A stretch of 64,000 bases of DNA from Rhodocollybia butyracea (taxonomy: Eukaryota; Basidiomycota; Agaricomycetes; Agaricales; Omphalotaceae): the NCBI GenBank assembly GCA_015501585.1, contig JADNRY010000006.1, forward strand, positions 620,001-684,000, read 5' to 3'. Position 1 is the stretch's first letter; each line of letters starts with the position of its first letter. The position numbers and the translations under genes are program-made. The notes under the pieces were generated by a model. The model was not told the origin of the DNA and searched no databases. It saw only the letters and a program-made list of their open reading frames with translations. Positions 25,388 through 35,904 of the stretch are shown piece by piece.

Positions 25388-27790
25388 TTATTGCTGTCTA
25401 GTTTGTTTTGTTTGCTTTCCAATCGCTTTGTATAATCCTGTCGTTTGTTCTATTCTCCAATAGTAGTAGTAGTAGTAGTATAATACGCGGCTCCGCCATC
25501 CAGCGGGGTCCCACGAGGGAACAGCCGGTCCCAAACGGGAGCCAAGCAGCGATCTCGACCCACATAGGGAAGGTAGACTGCAAACGCTCCCGAAGGGTAG
25601 TTTGTAACTAACATAGTAGCTACGGAATAAATGATTAAGGACCCTCTTCCTCCTCTGACAAATCCGAGTGTAAGACCTGTTGTCCCTCCGAAATAAAACC
25701 TTTCCAATGACACATAACCTCATGAATAAACTTAGCTGTGGGAATAACATGATCCCAGTGGAAAATAAACTTTCGAAGATAATACAATGCTGCCGAGTCG
25801 GAAAAAGTATTGTTGACAGGTAAGGGGATGTGGCCACCGATAAGACCAAAAAGCTGTTACGCGCGGAGGTGATCCCGGGAAGATGTAAAGAATTACATTG
25901 GAGGAAAATGTGCTGCGGCGTTTCGATGTGAGCGTTACATGCACGACACCTCTTTGAAGTCCACTCGGCATCAGAAAGGAGTCCACGTTTTGCAGGGGAG
26001 GCACGAAAGGTCAATGGTGTGGTGTCCCCACAGAGAAGCCTGGTCAGTGACAGTCGATGTTTAGGTGAAGTCACCCGAGTGAGATAGTGGCGAAGGCATC
26101 GAACATGACGGTCACCCGACCCAGTGGACTGTGGCTCCAAGCGGTCTCGCAGAAATGCTAATCTAGACCAACAGTTTGGACCATCAATCTTTGACTGCAG
26201 GTCAGAATCAACTTCACGGCGAATGGTGTTGATAACAGCGGTCACCCGATGGATTGGATCATCCAATAGATCATATAGCTCAGGCAAAGAAGGTTTGCCG
26301 GGGAGTTTACTAAGTGCCAGATGAAGATCAGAGAGCCAGCACGGGTGGCCCAAACTGCGAAGATGGTCACTTTGGCGAAGAGCGACGTTGGCCAGATGGG
26401 AAGGTGGGAGAGAGATGAGATAGATAAGATATTTCAGAGCCAAGATTGCACGTTCTGGGCGAATGGGCATGATACCATTTTCAGTGAATAAGACCGTGAC
26501 AATGGAGGAGTGGGATAAGCCTAGCATGCGCCGCAAAAAACGAACCTGAACAGTCTCGAGAAGAAGAATGTTGTCTTCCCGGACATCCAAGGCAATCTCA
26601 CAGGCTGAGATGAGATGAGGGTCAACCAAGGCCATGAAGAGATTTTTTGCAATATCCAGAGGCATGCGATGATGGCCAACCAGAAGATCGCAACCTGTGA
26701 TACCTCGAGCGGCGGAGACCGCTGAAGTTCGTTTTGCAAAATAGTGGGCGGTGAGAATGTCCCGATGAGTAGACTGGAAGTGTACACCGACGTAACGTAC
26801 ACAGTCCTTGAATTTCAGGACCTCCCCAGCAAGAGTCAAAGTGGGAAGGATCAGAGGTAATGTACCAAACAGCATAATCCAAGTTTTGCTTGAGCTAATG
26901 GAAAGATTGTTATCAAAACACCATCGTTCAAAGGTGTTAAGGTGACGCTGGAGGCCCGCGGGAGTTCGAGAGATCAGGATAATGTCATCTGCATGTTCAA
27001 GGTGGGAAATGATGATAGACATAATTTCCATGTCTGCAGGGTCAAAGGAGAGATGAAAAGTGGAGAGAAATATAATCCAAAGTGTAGGAGAAGAAGGATC
27101 GCCCATGAGAACACCGCAAAGAGCACGGAAATGTTCCGACAGTTCACCACCATGAATTAAAACATATGACATTTTGTCGTACAGAGTCCGTAGCCAATCA
27201 AAGTACTTTCCTGTCAAGCCAGCATTTGTGAGCTTGTTCCAGAGCGAACTCTGGTTTACCGAAGGGAAGGCATTAGAGATATCCACAAAAGCAACATACA
27301 GGGGCTCGTTTGCAGCACGAGTAGTTTCAATCAATGTTCGGAGAATGAAGGTGTTGTTGTTGGTACGGTAGCCCGCCCGGAAACCATTCTGGGATGAAGG
27401 GATGGTGCCAGCAACCTCTAAAGCTTGGCGCAATTTCAGGTGTACCAGCAATGATGCAAACTTTAACACACAGCTCTCCAAGGCAATAGCACAGTAGTTC
27501 ATAGGGTCTGTTGGATCCTTACCTGGTTTTGAGAGAGCGATAATAATTGCAACAAGCCAGGATGTAGGAATTTGGCGCCCAAATACTGCGCGTTGGAATA
27601 GGGGAAGTAGGATGTCATTGTCGATATCCTTAAGGAGGTGGTAGGTGGCAAAGTCGATACCGGTAGAGTCGGAGTGATCCGTTGTCTCTAGATAACTTTT
27701 AATCTCAGCGATATCATTGAGGGAAATGTCTTCATTGAATGAGGGAAATCTTGAGGGGGGAGAAGGGAAAGGAATCTGATTGCAATAGTA
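25388..27790 (-). pseudogene. LINE reverse transcriptase, lacks its N terminus
   Basis: Continuous open frame of about 800 codons. It has the LINE RT block order: IIALSKPGKDPTDPMNY, SQNGFRAGYRTNNN, FVDISNAFPSV (motif A), GVLMGDPSSPTLW (motif B), and the catalytic LEHADDIILIS (motif C, HADD where YADD or FADD is commoner). A zinc knuckle CRACNAHIETPQHIFLQC (C-x2-C-x8-H-x4-C) lies near the C terminus. No endonuclease domain or ORF1 is present and no ATG lies in frame before 27502. At the 3' end the frame has no stop before the TAC tail: it reads tyrosines through the tail and stops in flanking DNA at 25388. A dead copy is likely. Confidence 0.85.
25461..25480 (+). repeat. (TAG)n microsatellite, the LINE 3' tail
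   Basis: Six to seven TAG units on the plus strand (CTA/TAC on the element's strand) end the LINE in place of poly(A). Simple-repeat tails are known for several LINE clades, for example the I factor. Confidence 0.75.
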
Positions 27791-27877
27791 ATCGTACTAA
27801 TCCAGATTAGATAAATTAAGCGCTGTTGCTACGCTGGTTTGTGAGTGCGCATTTTTTAAATATTTTCCTCTCATCTG
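25461..27877 (-). mobile_element. 5'-truncated non-LTR retrotransposon (LINE)
   Basis: A single reverse-transcriptase frame on the minus strand, a (TAC)n tail at its 3' end (25461-25480) and no terminal repeats mark a LINE that was 5'-truncated on insertion. The nonamer TTCTCCAAT occurs next to the tail (25453-25461) and again at 27878-27886, so it is a candidate target-site duplication that would set the right boundary at about 27877. That boundary is inferred. The element lies immediately 3' of the kinesin stop codon, tail toward that gene. Confidence 0.7.
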
Positions 27878-28394
27878 TTCTCCAATTTGAGGACGGTGGC
27901 ATATGAACTTTCGCGCCACTATGTTCACAATGTAGATCCAATTGTAAATAGGGATATTATTTTCAACATCTCGGTCACACTAGACCGGACCGATTTGCGT
28001 TGAAGCCGCCTTCCGCAAAGCCGCCAAACGAGCTTTTCATGCGTGCTTTTGGTGACAGTTACGATAGGCAGTCCCAATCAGGCTCAGTTCAACACTCTTG
28101 AAAAGGATTTCCTCTGCCTGCTCAGTTCTATGAAGACCTTTCATTCCGCAAATCTGAGGTACATCTCTTTCACCAGTTCGACGATAAATACGGTACCATC
28201 TATCAATCGAGGCTCCTCAAGACTGTCTCCGGCCCTGTTTACTGCAGTCTTAGTCTCCCCTGAGCAGACAGTCATGTTCCGATGGATCCATCAAACGACG
28301 TGCTCTATTGAGGCTCTTGCCACATGTTCAAAGACTGTCTCGGGCTGTTACCTACCCGGCCTGTTCATCTGGAAAAGGTTGGTTATCTCTCACC

Positions 28395-28466
28395 TATAAC
28401 TTGTCCATCTTTGGTCCCTCTGTGCATAGAAGTATACAAGGGTAGTTGACCCCGGGACGAAGCGTA
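28395..28466 (+). repeat. Dispersed direct repeat, copy 1
   Basis: Starts ATAACTTGTCCATCTTTGG and ends with a 25-nt core (GTAGTTGACCCCGGG... at 28442-28466) that is identical to the core of copy 2 at 29959-29983. Confidence 0.6.
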
Positions 28467-28731
28467 TGGCTTCATTCCTCCTGCCAATTCACTCTGTTCT
28501 CGGACTCTGATCTCATCGATCTGCTATTCCTCCGATACTTGGCATTTCGTCCAAAATCTACACGCTTTTCCCAAACACGCCAACACCAGGCTCCCTCCGA
28601 GCTTCCAGTTTAGTGTTCTTATGCTTCTGCCGGTCACATGCGTCCCACATGCATCCCGTTCAAGACATGCCTGGACATCGCAAATATGGCTGGTGAGTTT
28701 CAGTCAATTACCTGGCAATCAGTGGCTTGAA

Positions 28732-28751
28732 TTTTTTTTTTTTTTTTTTTT
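28732..28751. repeat. T20 homopolymer
   Basis: Twenty consecutive T. On the minus strand it would be a poly(A), possibly the tail of an old retroposed sequence; no clear element body is visible next to it. Confidence 0.6.
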
Positions 28752-29892
28752 GATAATAGGCTGAGGACAGCGGTAGGAACAGTGCCTGCATTTTTAATAT
28801 ACGTACTCCAGAATACACAAACTTCAACTATGTCATTTCACTATAATGGTTCGACCCTTGTGTCTTCCCTGTTGTCTTCTTGAGTTCCTCTTCTCTCGCG
28901 TCAATGCAAATATTCACCTCCACAGTCAAAAGGCTTCATTTGCCACCACTTTGCCATTGGTTTGTCATAAAAGGTAACCCATCTGGTCGCATTGCGCTGA
29001 CACCTTTTCTCCTCCTTTCTTTCATTTGCAGTTACTTACCTTCTAACCACGTTCATTCTGGCAATACGGATACAATCATGTGGTCAAAACCATGGGCACG
29101 ATTGAAAGTTGTCTCCCGAAGGCAAACTCTAAAACCACTTGATGCTCTTTGAGTCGAGGTATATCTTGAAAGATCTAGATCTTCTGTGCATTAGTACAAC
29201 AGCGCTTTGTACAAAGAGGCTCTTTCAAAACGAAGGGGATTTTCTCAGCTGTACATGTCTTAAGGAGGGCTGGCTGTTCTGACTCAAATCTAATCTGGGT
29301 TCGAGTCAGCTTCGTTGGATGGAGGCTACCTACGCTTTCATTATCAGCGGTCCTGGGATCGTCGCCTTCGGTCCGGAAGTTGAACACGCTTGTGGGGTCT
29401 TTGGCGCTCCCGACAGCAAAGTTTCGCTTTTTGCAACCTTGGAACTTGGGATTTAACGGTCCGACGTCGTCCCTTCTGCAAACCCCATTGGAACTTAAGC
29501 GATATACATATGCAACATATGGCTTCGCAATCTGGAAATGAGCATAGATCTCGAGAAATTGCGACTTACAATATAGGGTTTTCAAATGCGGACGTGGCAG
29601 ATCGCAAGAAAAAATCTGTCACTTACAATCCGAAAACTCTCAAATGAACTCATCGTGCACGTTTTTATTATGCTTGCAGCATCGCTAATATCCTGAACAT
29701 GCCACAATACCTATGCTCGGTGTGGCTTGTGCTTTCATATCTCCTGTTCTAGATCTCGCTCTTACCAACAACAGGAGTACCCCACTACAACTTCTGCTGG
29801 GCCTACTGTGCTTAATTTCCGAGCGCATCCTTGTGGCCAGTCTGACAATGATGGGACACGAGGGGCGCCAATCGATGGAGGTTCATGATCAT

Positions 29893-29983
29893 CGATAACT
29901 TGTTCACCTTTAGTCTCTCTGTTCATAGAACCAGATGACTTTAACAGAGTAGTTGACTGTAGTTGACCCCGGGACGAAGCGTA
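29893..29983 (+). repeat. Dispersed direct repeat, copy 2
   Basis: Starts ATAACTTGTTCACCTTTAG and carries the same 25-nt core at 29959-29983. It is about 20 nt longer than copy 1 because of extra sequence before the core. Confidence 0.6.
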
Positions 29984-30936
29984 AACATGGAATCAAAATC
30001 GGCGCTACTGAGGCAATGTTTCTTTGTTCTTCTGCAGTCTTCTGCTCCTTCTTCGCAACCGCAATCATTCCGGCAGTGCTTCGATGGGACAGCATGGGAT
30101 CCAAACATATGCTCAAGGTTTCATCTCCGCTTCTAATGATCGCTTTCATGTCAAGGCCCCAGACTCTCAGTATTGAACGAATTGACAAACTCTGTTTATC
30201 ATTCAAATTGCCTGCCAAAGGACAAATCTTTTCTTTGGAGGAGCACGTCTAAGGGCTAGAATAACCACATGTTCATCCACTCTCGACTCCTTTCAATGTT
30301 TGGCCTTTTAGAGGAATTTTGATTTCAACAGCTCGGACTTTTCCACCTCTAACCGCTTTATCTTCTGGAGATCCGAAGTATATCTATAGCAGCCCTGACT
30401 TTTCGCTCGAGAAGCGACTCTATTTCTTGAATAGGGCCGAATTTCCTTCCTTCCTTCTATCATTGGACAAGTTACATACCTCTACTCGTGTTTCTATCTA
30501 CTTATGACCATATCTTTTTCCGAGAAAACGTCGCTAAAGATCTACTTGCTGAACGGCTAGGCAATGCAGATCTAGACCAATACTTCCGCAGACTCGAGAG
30601 CCAGGCATGGATCACCTTCAAGTTTCAAGCCTCCAACCTGAAGCTTATCCAAATCGTCGTACAGAGACTATTATTGTACCTTATCGCTCGGCAGTGGCGT
30701 TTGCTTTGGTTCGCCGACTAGGAATCATGTCGTTGCTCTGTCCCGATGTGGACCGTTCCTTGACACGTCCATTCGACACAGCACGGTCACAGCACATTTT
30801 TAGCTCTCAGTTCCCAAGAAGCAGTATGCTCGGTCTCGTGCCTCCAATGAAAACCTTGTGAATCGTCTCAGTTTGCTGGATCTCCGCAGCCGATAATCAA
30901 AATTGCTCTTTTGGTTGCTGGCCAAGTACAGGCTCA

Positions 30937-30943
30937 TATAAAG
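30937..30943 (+). promoter_or_regulatory. TATA box of eqolisin copy 1
   Basis: TATAAAG about 80 bp upstream of the ATG at 31018. The oppositely oriented paralogue has the same heptamer at a similar distance. Confidence 0.5.
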
Positions 30944-31017
30944 GCTGGCAGAAACTGGTAGCAACAGTCCAGCTCACTCTCAGAGTCCACCTCACTCGAC
31001 AACAGCTCTACACCAAG

Positions 31018-32032
31018 ATGATGTTCTCAGCTGCTTTTCTCGTTCAGGCCTTACTTGCTACTGCTGTTCTCGCCCTCCCATCAAGCAAGGAGCGTATGGC
31101 CGCCCGTAGAGCGCGTCGCTCCTCCGGCACTCGCCAGGGCAAGCCGGTGAACCTTATCGCCAAACCTGAGGTTACCAATACCTCCCACGTTGAGTTCTCT
31201 GAGAACTGGTCCGGTGCTGTATTGGTTGCTACCACGGTATGTACGCTATTCATATTCACCTGAATCAAGTTATAATCTGTGATTTTCGAAATAGGCTACT
31301 TACAAGTCTGTCACGGGAACCTTTACTGTCCCCACTCCAAAGTCTACTGGTGGGAGCGGCCAGCAATGCGCATCTGCCTGGGTAATTCTTGTCTGCTCAG
31401 AAATACTCTACGTGTTAATGCTTCGATAATTAGGTTGGTATTGATGGAGACACCTGCGCATCTGCTATCTTGCAGACTGGTCTCGACTTCTGTGTTACGG
31501 GCACTTCAGTTTCCTTCGATAGTGAGTATTCCTCTTTCACTACAATCCTGATCTAATGCTCTTCTACTAGGCTGGTATGGAAAAATACCTGATTAACAAT
31601 CCGGTTTTTACTGACATCTCTTTTAGGTACGAATTTTTCCCAGCCGTCTCCGTTGACTTCACTGGGATCTCGTTCTCTGCTGGCCAATCAGTCACTCTCA
31701 CAGCCACCGTTATTAGCACCACCGAAGGCACCTTGACCATCAAAAATAACAGCAACGGCCAGAGCGTCTCCAAGACAATTTCATCAACCGCTAGGCTTTG
31801 CCAGGAAAACGCCGAGTGGATTGTGGAAGACTTTGAGGAGTGCGAGGGAAATGATTGCGAGCTTGTTCCGTTCGCCAACTTTGGCACTGTCGCTTTTACT
31901 GGCGCCTCTGCGACTACCAACTCTGGATCTGTCAGCCCCGCGGCTGCTCAGGTCCTCGAAATCGAGCAGAACGAAGTTCTGACTTCTGCATCCGTCAGCG
32001 GCAGTACCGTTACCGTCAAGTACACCGCTTAA
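31018..32032 (+). CDS. Secreted glutamic protease (eqolisin, peptidase family G1/A4), copy 1, with a 4-nt microexon
   Basis: Secreted acid endopeptidase using a Gln/Glu dyad. Exons 31018-31236, 31295-31381, 31434-31521, 31571-31574 and 31627-32032 give 804 nt and 267 residues. Signal peptide (MMFSAAFLVQALLATAVLA) and a basic propeptide (RMAARRARRS) precede the mature start (HVEFSENWSGAVL). The catalytic Gln is in GGSGQQCASAW (residue 96 or 97), the catalytic Glu in NAEWIVEDFEE (residue 196). WVGIDGDTC follows the Gln block. The fourth exon is only GCTG: without it the exons do not sum in phase, and with it the protein reads FDSWYEFFPA, matching the paralogue's WYEFFPA. A second ATG directly follows the first (31021). 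Confidence 0.93.
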
Positions 32033-32748
32033 ATACCTCAACAAACTGGGACATTGAGATCTAAGTAGTTTATGGATTATATCAGTTGTATTAGCGCCAG
32101 TCTTGAAAAATCTGTAGTTGACGTTCGTTCGATAAACCTAGTGAGAAGATGGAAGCGAAATCATGTTCCTGGGCCTGAGAGTGAATTATCTGATTATTTG
32201 GGTTATTTGGTGGGGGGTATTCCGAATACCTGAACGACATCAAGGCCTCTCTCTGAGTCGGGTTGGATTTTGCAAACATCTTAGACATATGTTATCTGAT
32301 CATTATGTATGCACAGATAAATTAGGACACAGAGTGTGACGGACTTGAACGGACTCGGAATTTTACAAGTCGCAGGTGGTCGCAAGATGCCGGCATAGAT
32401 AAAGAAATCAGGTGGAGTTCAGAAGTAAGTATATTGTTCAGAGTACACACCAATGATCTTGACTGAGTTCGTCTCAACCAGGAAGAAAATACTCGCTTTG
32501 ACATTCAAATTTTAAACTCCCATGTTCAAGCAATCAGTGCGGCTTCACAGCAGCAACACTGTGTATATAGTGTCCTCACGAATGTATGTATACCTCTTAC
32601 CACATCCTTAGCAGATTGGAGTTGGCTAGTCCAACCATCTGTTTGAGGCGATACAGGCTTCTCTACTGAGTACATACATTTCTCGAGCTTAAAGGTCAGC
32701 ACAGTGTAAGACGTATATGAATTGATTGCTATTTAGTTCATCCTTAAT
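32033..32748. other. Convergent intergenic region between the eqolisins
   Basis: 716 bp between two genes that point at each other, holding both 3' UTRs and terminators. No gene or clear repeat is seen. Confidence 0.5.
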
Positions 32749-33674
32749 TTACACAAATTTAACGGTGATGGTGCTTCCGCTGACAGTGGTCGAGGTCAAA
32801 ACCGAGCTTTGCTCAATGTCGAGGACCTGAGCATCCGCAGGACCAACAGATCCCGAGGAGGTAGTGGCAGAGGCACCAGTAAACTCAATGGTGCCAAAGT
32901 TTGCGAAAGGAACCAGCGAGCAGTCGCTACCCTCGCACTCCTCAAAGTCCTCAACAATCCATTCAGCATTGGTCTGGCACAACTTGGCCGAGGAGGACAC
33001 AGTCTTGGAGACGGTCTGGCCTTTGGTGTTGTTCTCGATCTTCAAAGTACCCTCTGTCGTGCTGATAACGGTGGCGGTGACGGTAACCGAGTCGCCAGCC
33101 GAGAAAGAGATTCCCGTAAAGTCGATGGAATCAGCCGGGAAGAATTCATACCAAGCTAGATGTCAAAAGCAGCGTTAGCAATGAAGGGAGCGAGGAGCAG
33201 CTGAGATAATAGGAAAAACCTTACCATCGTATTCAACCGAAGTTCCAGTCACACAGAAGTCGACACCAGTCTGCAGGATAGCGGTCTGGCAGGTATCGCC
33301 GTCGATACCGACCCAGGCTGTCGAGCATTGTTGTTCACTGCCACCAGTAGACTTGGGGGTGGGGACAGTGAAGGTACCAGTGACGGCCTTGTAGGTCGCC
33401 TGTTCGGAATGAATTTCAGATATAGTACTTGATGGAGATCCAATTGAGTACTTACAGTGCTCGCAACCAAGACGGCACCGGCCCAGTTCTCAGAGAAGGT
33501 CTCATGAGAGGTGTTGGTGACTGCTGGGCTAGAGATGATGTTCACGGGCTTGCTCTGGCGACTGACGCCAGTAGAGCGACGTGCCCGACGAGCAGCTGCG
33601 CGCTCTCTGCTAGTGGGGATAGCAAAAGCAGCGGTGGCGAGGAGGGCCTGAACGAGGAGAGCGGCAGTGAACAT
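32749..33674 (-). CDS. Secreted glutamic protease (eqolisin), copy 2
   Basis: Tail-to-tail paralogue of the gene at 31018. Exons 33456-33674, 33225-33399 and 32749-33155 give 801 nt and 266 residues. Signal peptide MFTAALLVQALLATAAFA, basic propeptide (RERAAARRARRS), mature start HETFSENWAGAVL, catalytic Gln in GGSEQQCSTAWVGIDG, catalytic Glu in NAEWIVEDFEECEG. Only two introns: it lacks the intron that splits Trp-Val in copy 1 and the intron that makes the copy 1 microexon. A TATAAAG lies at 33744-33750 on the minus strand. Both proteins should work outside the cell at acid pH; differing regulation is inference. Confidence 0.93.
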
Positions 33675-33743
33675 CTTAGGCGGAGGGTGTCAAGTGGAGA
33701 AGACTCGGGAAGTGAGCTGAAGAAACGAAGAAGTATCATATCC

Positions 33744-33750
33744 TTTATAC
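33744..33750 (-). promoter_or_regulatory. TATA box of eqolisin copy 2
   Basis: TATAAAG on the minus strand about 70 bp before the ATG at 33674. Confidence 0.5.
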
Positions 33751-35237
33751 CATTTTTGATCTCTTCCAGATCAAACGGGCTGCCATTCAAATGAGCTAGG
33801 ATACCACGTAGCCATAGATGTTGGTGTGCTCGAATATTATGGTTATGATACCACGAGGTCCATGCTGGGAGCGTACGACGCGCTGTATAGCAGAAAAGCT
33901 ATGCTGAGATTTTCATCACTGCTTTCCGGCGTTTTTTGAGAAGCAGCTGCATGGCACCATGAATATGTTTTGGAGGAATGTTGCACGCTATGCAAGATTG
34001 GAACGACAGCACCATGGGGAACTTGATTTCTTCTGCCGCATGTTTATCACAATGATCCTAGCATGAATGTTTGCGGAGTGAACTGCAGCTCAAGTCATTG
34101 GAATACCTACCTCATCCTTGAAGCTTGAAACTTGAAGTGGTGCTTAGGAAGAGTATCTGGTCGGCTGGATCTCGAATTCCGATCATGCAAATCACGGACT
34201 TAGACCGGTTCCTCGAAGCGTTTGGGAGAAGATAAGAACGTAAGATAATGACTATTCGCATGCTTGTATCTGGATCATATGCTTCTAGTCCTTGTGGTTC
34301 AATTGTGATTTAGCCATGTGCAGAGTAGGACGGGAGAATCACAGAACAGGTTGGCCGAGCTACTAGTAAAACATATGCCCAGTGGTGTGAACCCTTCCGG
34401 CCCGGGTTGTACTAGCTCGTACATCGTCCTCCGAAACTTGTTATATCCCGCGGGCTCGTCACAAAATACTACAACTCCAGGTATCAGTCAAATCTGTGGT
34501 CAAGTCTTCTGGATCACCTCTCAGCAGCTCTTATCTCAGCTCATTCTCATCGAGCAACCAGTTACCTGATGCTCCACAAACCTCTATCTATCATTCCGAT
34601 GGTTCGGCCACTACTGTCCGCCGAGTTTGTGTTAGAAGCAAATGATACTAGCAGTATCTGCTATTATCGATTACCAAGTCTACCACCTCATTTCCCTTCA
34701 TCACTGATGTCGATGGATGCGTGCTGTCTGTTGCTTTTCACTCCTCGCTTCCTGATTCCCATCAGCTGCCAGCAAAGACTACACGATAGCAAAGAGCTCT
34801 TTGGTTTTTTCGAGAACTCCAGAATCCGGATAGATAATGTACAGTGGGATGCAAGCAACTTACGAGCGTGTCGTGCGTTCATGCTGATTTCCGTACCCCC
34901 GCCAACCCCTGGTGGAGATTGGTATCGCGAAACTATTTGGTGGCTTCTTTTTTGTACGACCGTGGATGCTTGTAGCCTTGATCAGCAAAATGAAATAGAA
35001 TCTCGTTTTGTCACCAGGCAGTCACCAGGTTTTCCGGAGGCATAGTCACGATGCTAGCTGTGACGGGACTTTGTGAAAAATTCTGGACTTGAAGGAAGAC
35101 GGCGAGCTTAACTATTCGCTATAGAACAGTGCTCATGATGTGGGTTTCTAGTCTTGTTTCAAGTTTCATATGAACTTGCATTGTACCAGAGGTTTTATTT
35201 TGGTAGTCTTGATAGTAAATATTGCATTAAAACTTAT
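33751..35237. other. Intergenic, no gene supported
   Basis: A 158-codon plus-strand frame at 34569-35045 has no recognisable domain and no signal peptide; I leave it uncalled. The distal promoter of eqolisin copy 2 and the tRNA upstream flank lie here. Confidence 0.4.
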
Positions 35238-35323
35238 GACCCCGTAGCTCAGCGGTAGAGCGTGAGATTCCAGTGTGAAGACTTGTTTCCTCAAGGTCAT
35301 CCGTTCAATCCGGGTCGGGGTCA
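35238..35323 (+). tRNA. tRNA-Trp(CCA)-like gene with intron, copy 1
   Basis: The acceptor stem GACCCCG pairs with CGGGGTC at the end. The D arm is GCTC-AGCGGTA-GAGC, and the T arm ATCCG-TTCAATC-CGGGT contains the B box. The anticodon loop reads TTCCAG, giving anticodon CCA. The anticodon stem TGAGA pairs with CCTCA (one A-C mismatch) only if a short intron follows position 37, roughly 13-14 nt here. An identical gene at 51853 lacks 7 nt (TGAAGAC) inside this intron. Confidence 0.8.
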
Positions 35324-35904
35324 ATGACTGTGTGACAGATGGCTCTGCCGTTTTTGTTTTCGTACGCGTACAGCTTCGCAATGTCCATTGTAGATAAGAC
35401 GCGGTAGAATAATGTATAAAGAGGAACTAATTGTAGGATTCGTGAGTTATAGTTACATAAAACATAGAACTCGGTAGGTAGAGAGAGAGGTACGTACGAT
35501 ACTTCGCGATCTGTTAGTCTCAGGCAGCAAGACTGCGAAGCGACAAAAGAAAGTTTCGCCATGTACTTATTATAAACGAAACGAAAAGAAAACAAGACGT
35601 TCAAGTAACAACGGTGACGAGAGGAGACCCAGTAAAAAACCAAATAGTTTACATATCGTACGTAGAATCGTCGAAAAAAGCCCGGGCGGTCGAAAGGAAG
35701 ATGTACATATAGGACTCATAACTCGAAACGGATAGGGGGGCTGTGCGTGTATGGATACGACGAGCAAGAGCAAAAAAGGAACGGAAGCGGAAATAGAAAG
35801 AATATATGGGGGGAACTAGACGTATAATGATAGCGCGATAGCGAAAAAAAATGGTAAAAAAAGGGATAAAAGTACAGAGCATCAGCGAAATATCGGTGAC
35901 GCAT
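35324..35904. other. Intergenic / 3' region of the bZIP gene
   Basis: No supported gene. Minus-strand frames at 35305-35939 are overlapping, tyrosine- and phenylalanine-rich, and lie in the likely 3' UTR of the bZIP gene. Confidence 0.45.

Larger units (their letters stand above)
27887..31017. other. Degenerate, repeat-bearing region without intact gene
   Basis: No frame here joins into a gene. The region has a T20 run at 28732-28751 and a direct repeat near 28395-28466 and 29893-29983. Several short frames (28043-28399, 29175-29585, 29953-30252) lack family similarity. The texture suggests old, fragmented duplicated or transposon-derived DNA. The last ~100 bp hold the promoter of the eqolisin gene. 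Confidence 0.45.

Noticed and set aside
26521..26884. HADD in place of YADD at the LINE catalytic site as sign of inactivation
   Set aside because: The two catalytic Asp are intact, and the preceding residue varies among fungal LINE reverse transcriptases; lack of the N terminus is the better evidence for inactivity.
27502..27560. Frameshift at the N-terminal side of the LINE reverse transcriptase
   Set aside because: On rereading, the strand gives IIALSKPGKDPTD in one continuous frame; only a missing ATG made the frame look shorter.
34569..35045. 158-codon plus-strand frame between eqolisin copy 2 and the tRNA
   Set aside because: No recognisable motif and no splice partners; kept as non-coding.
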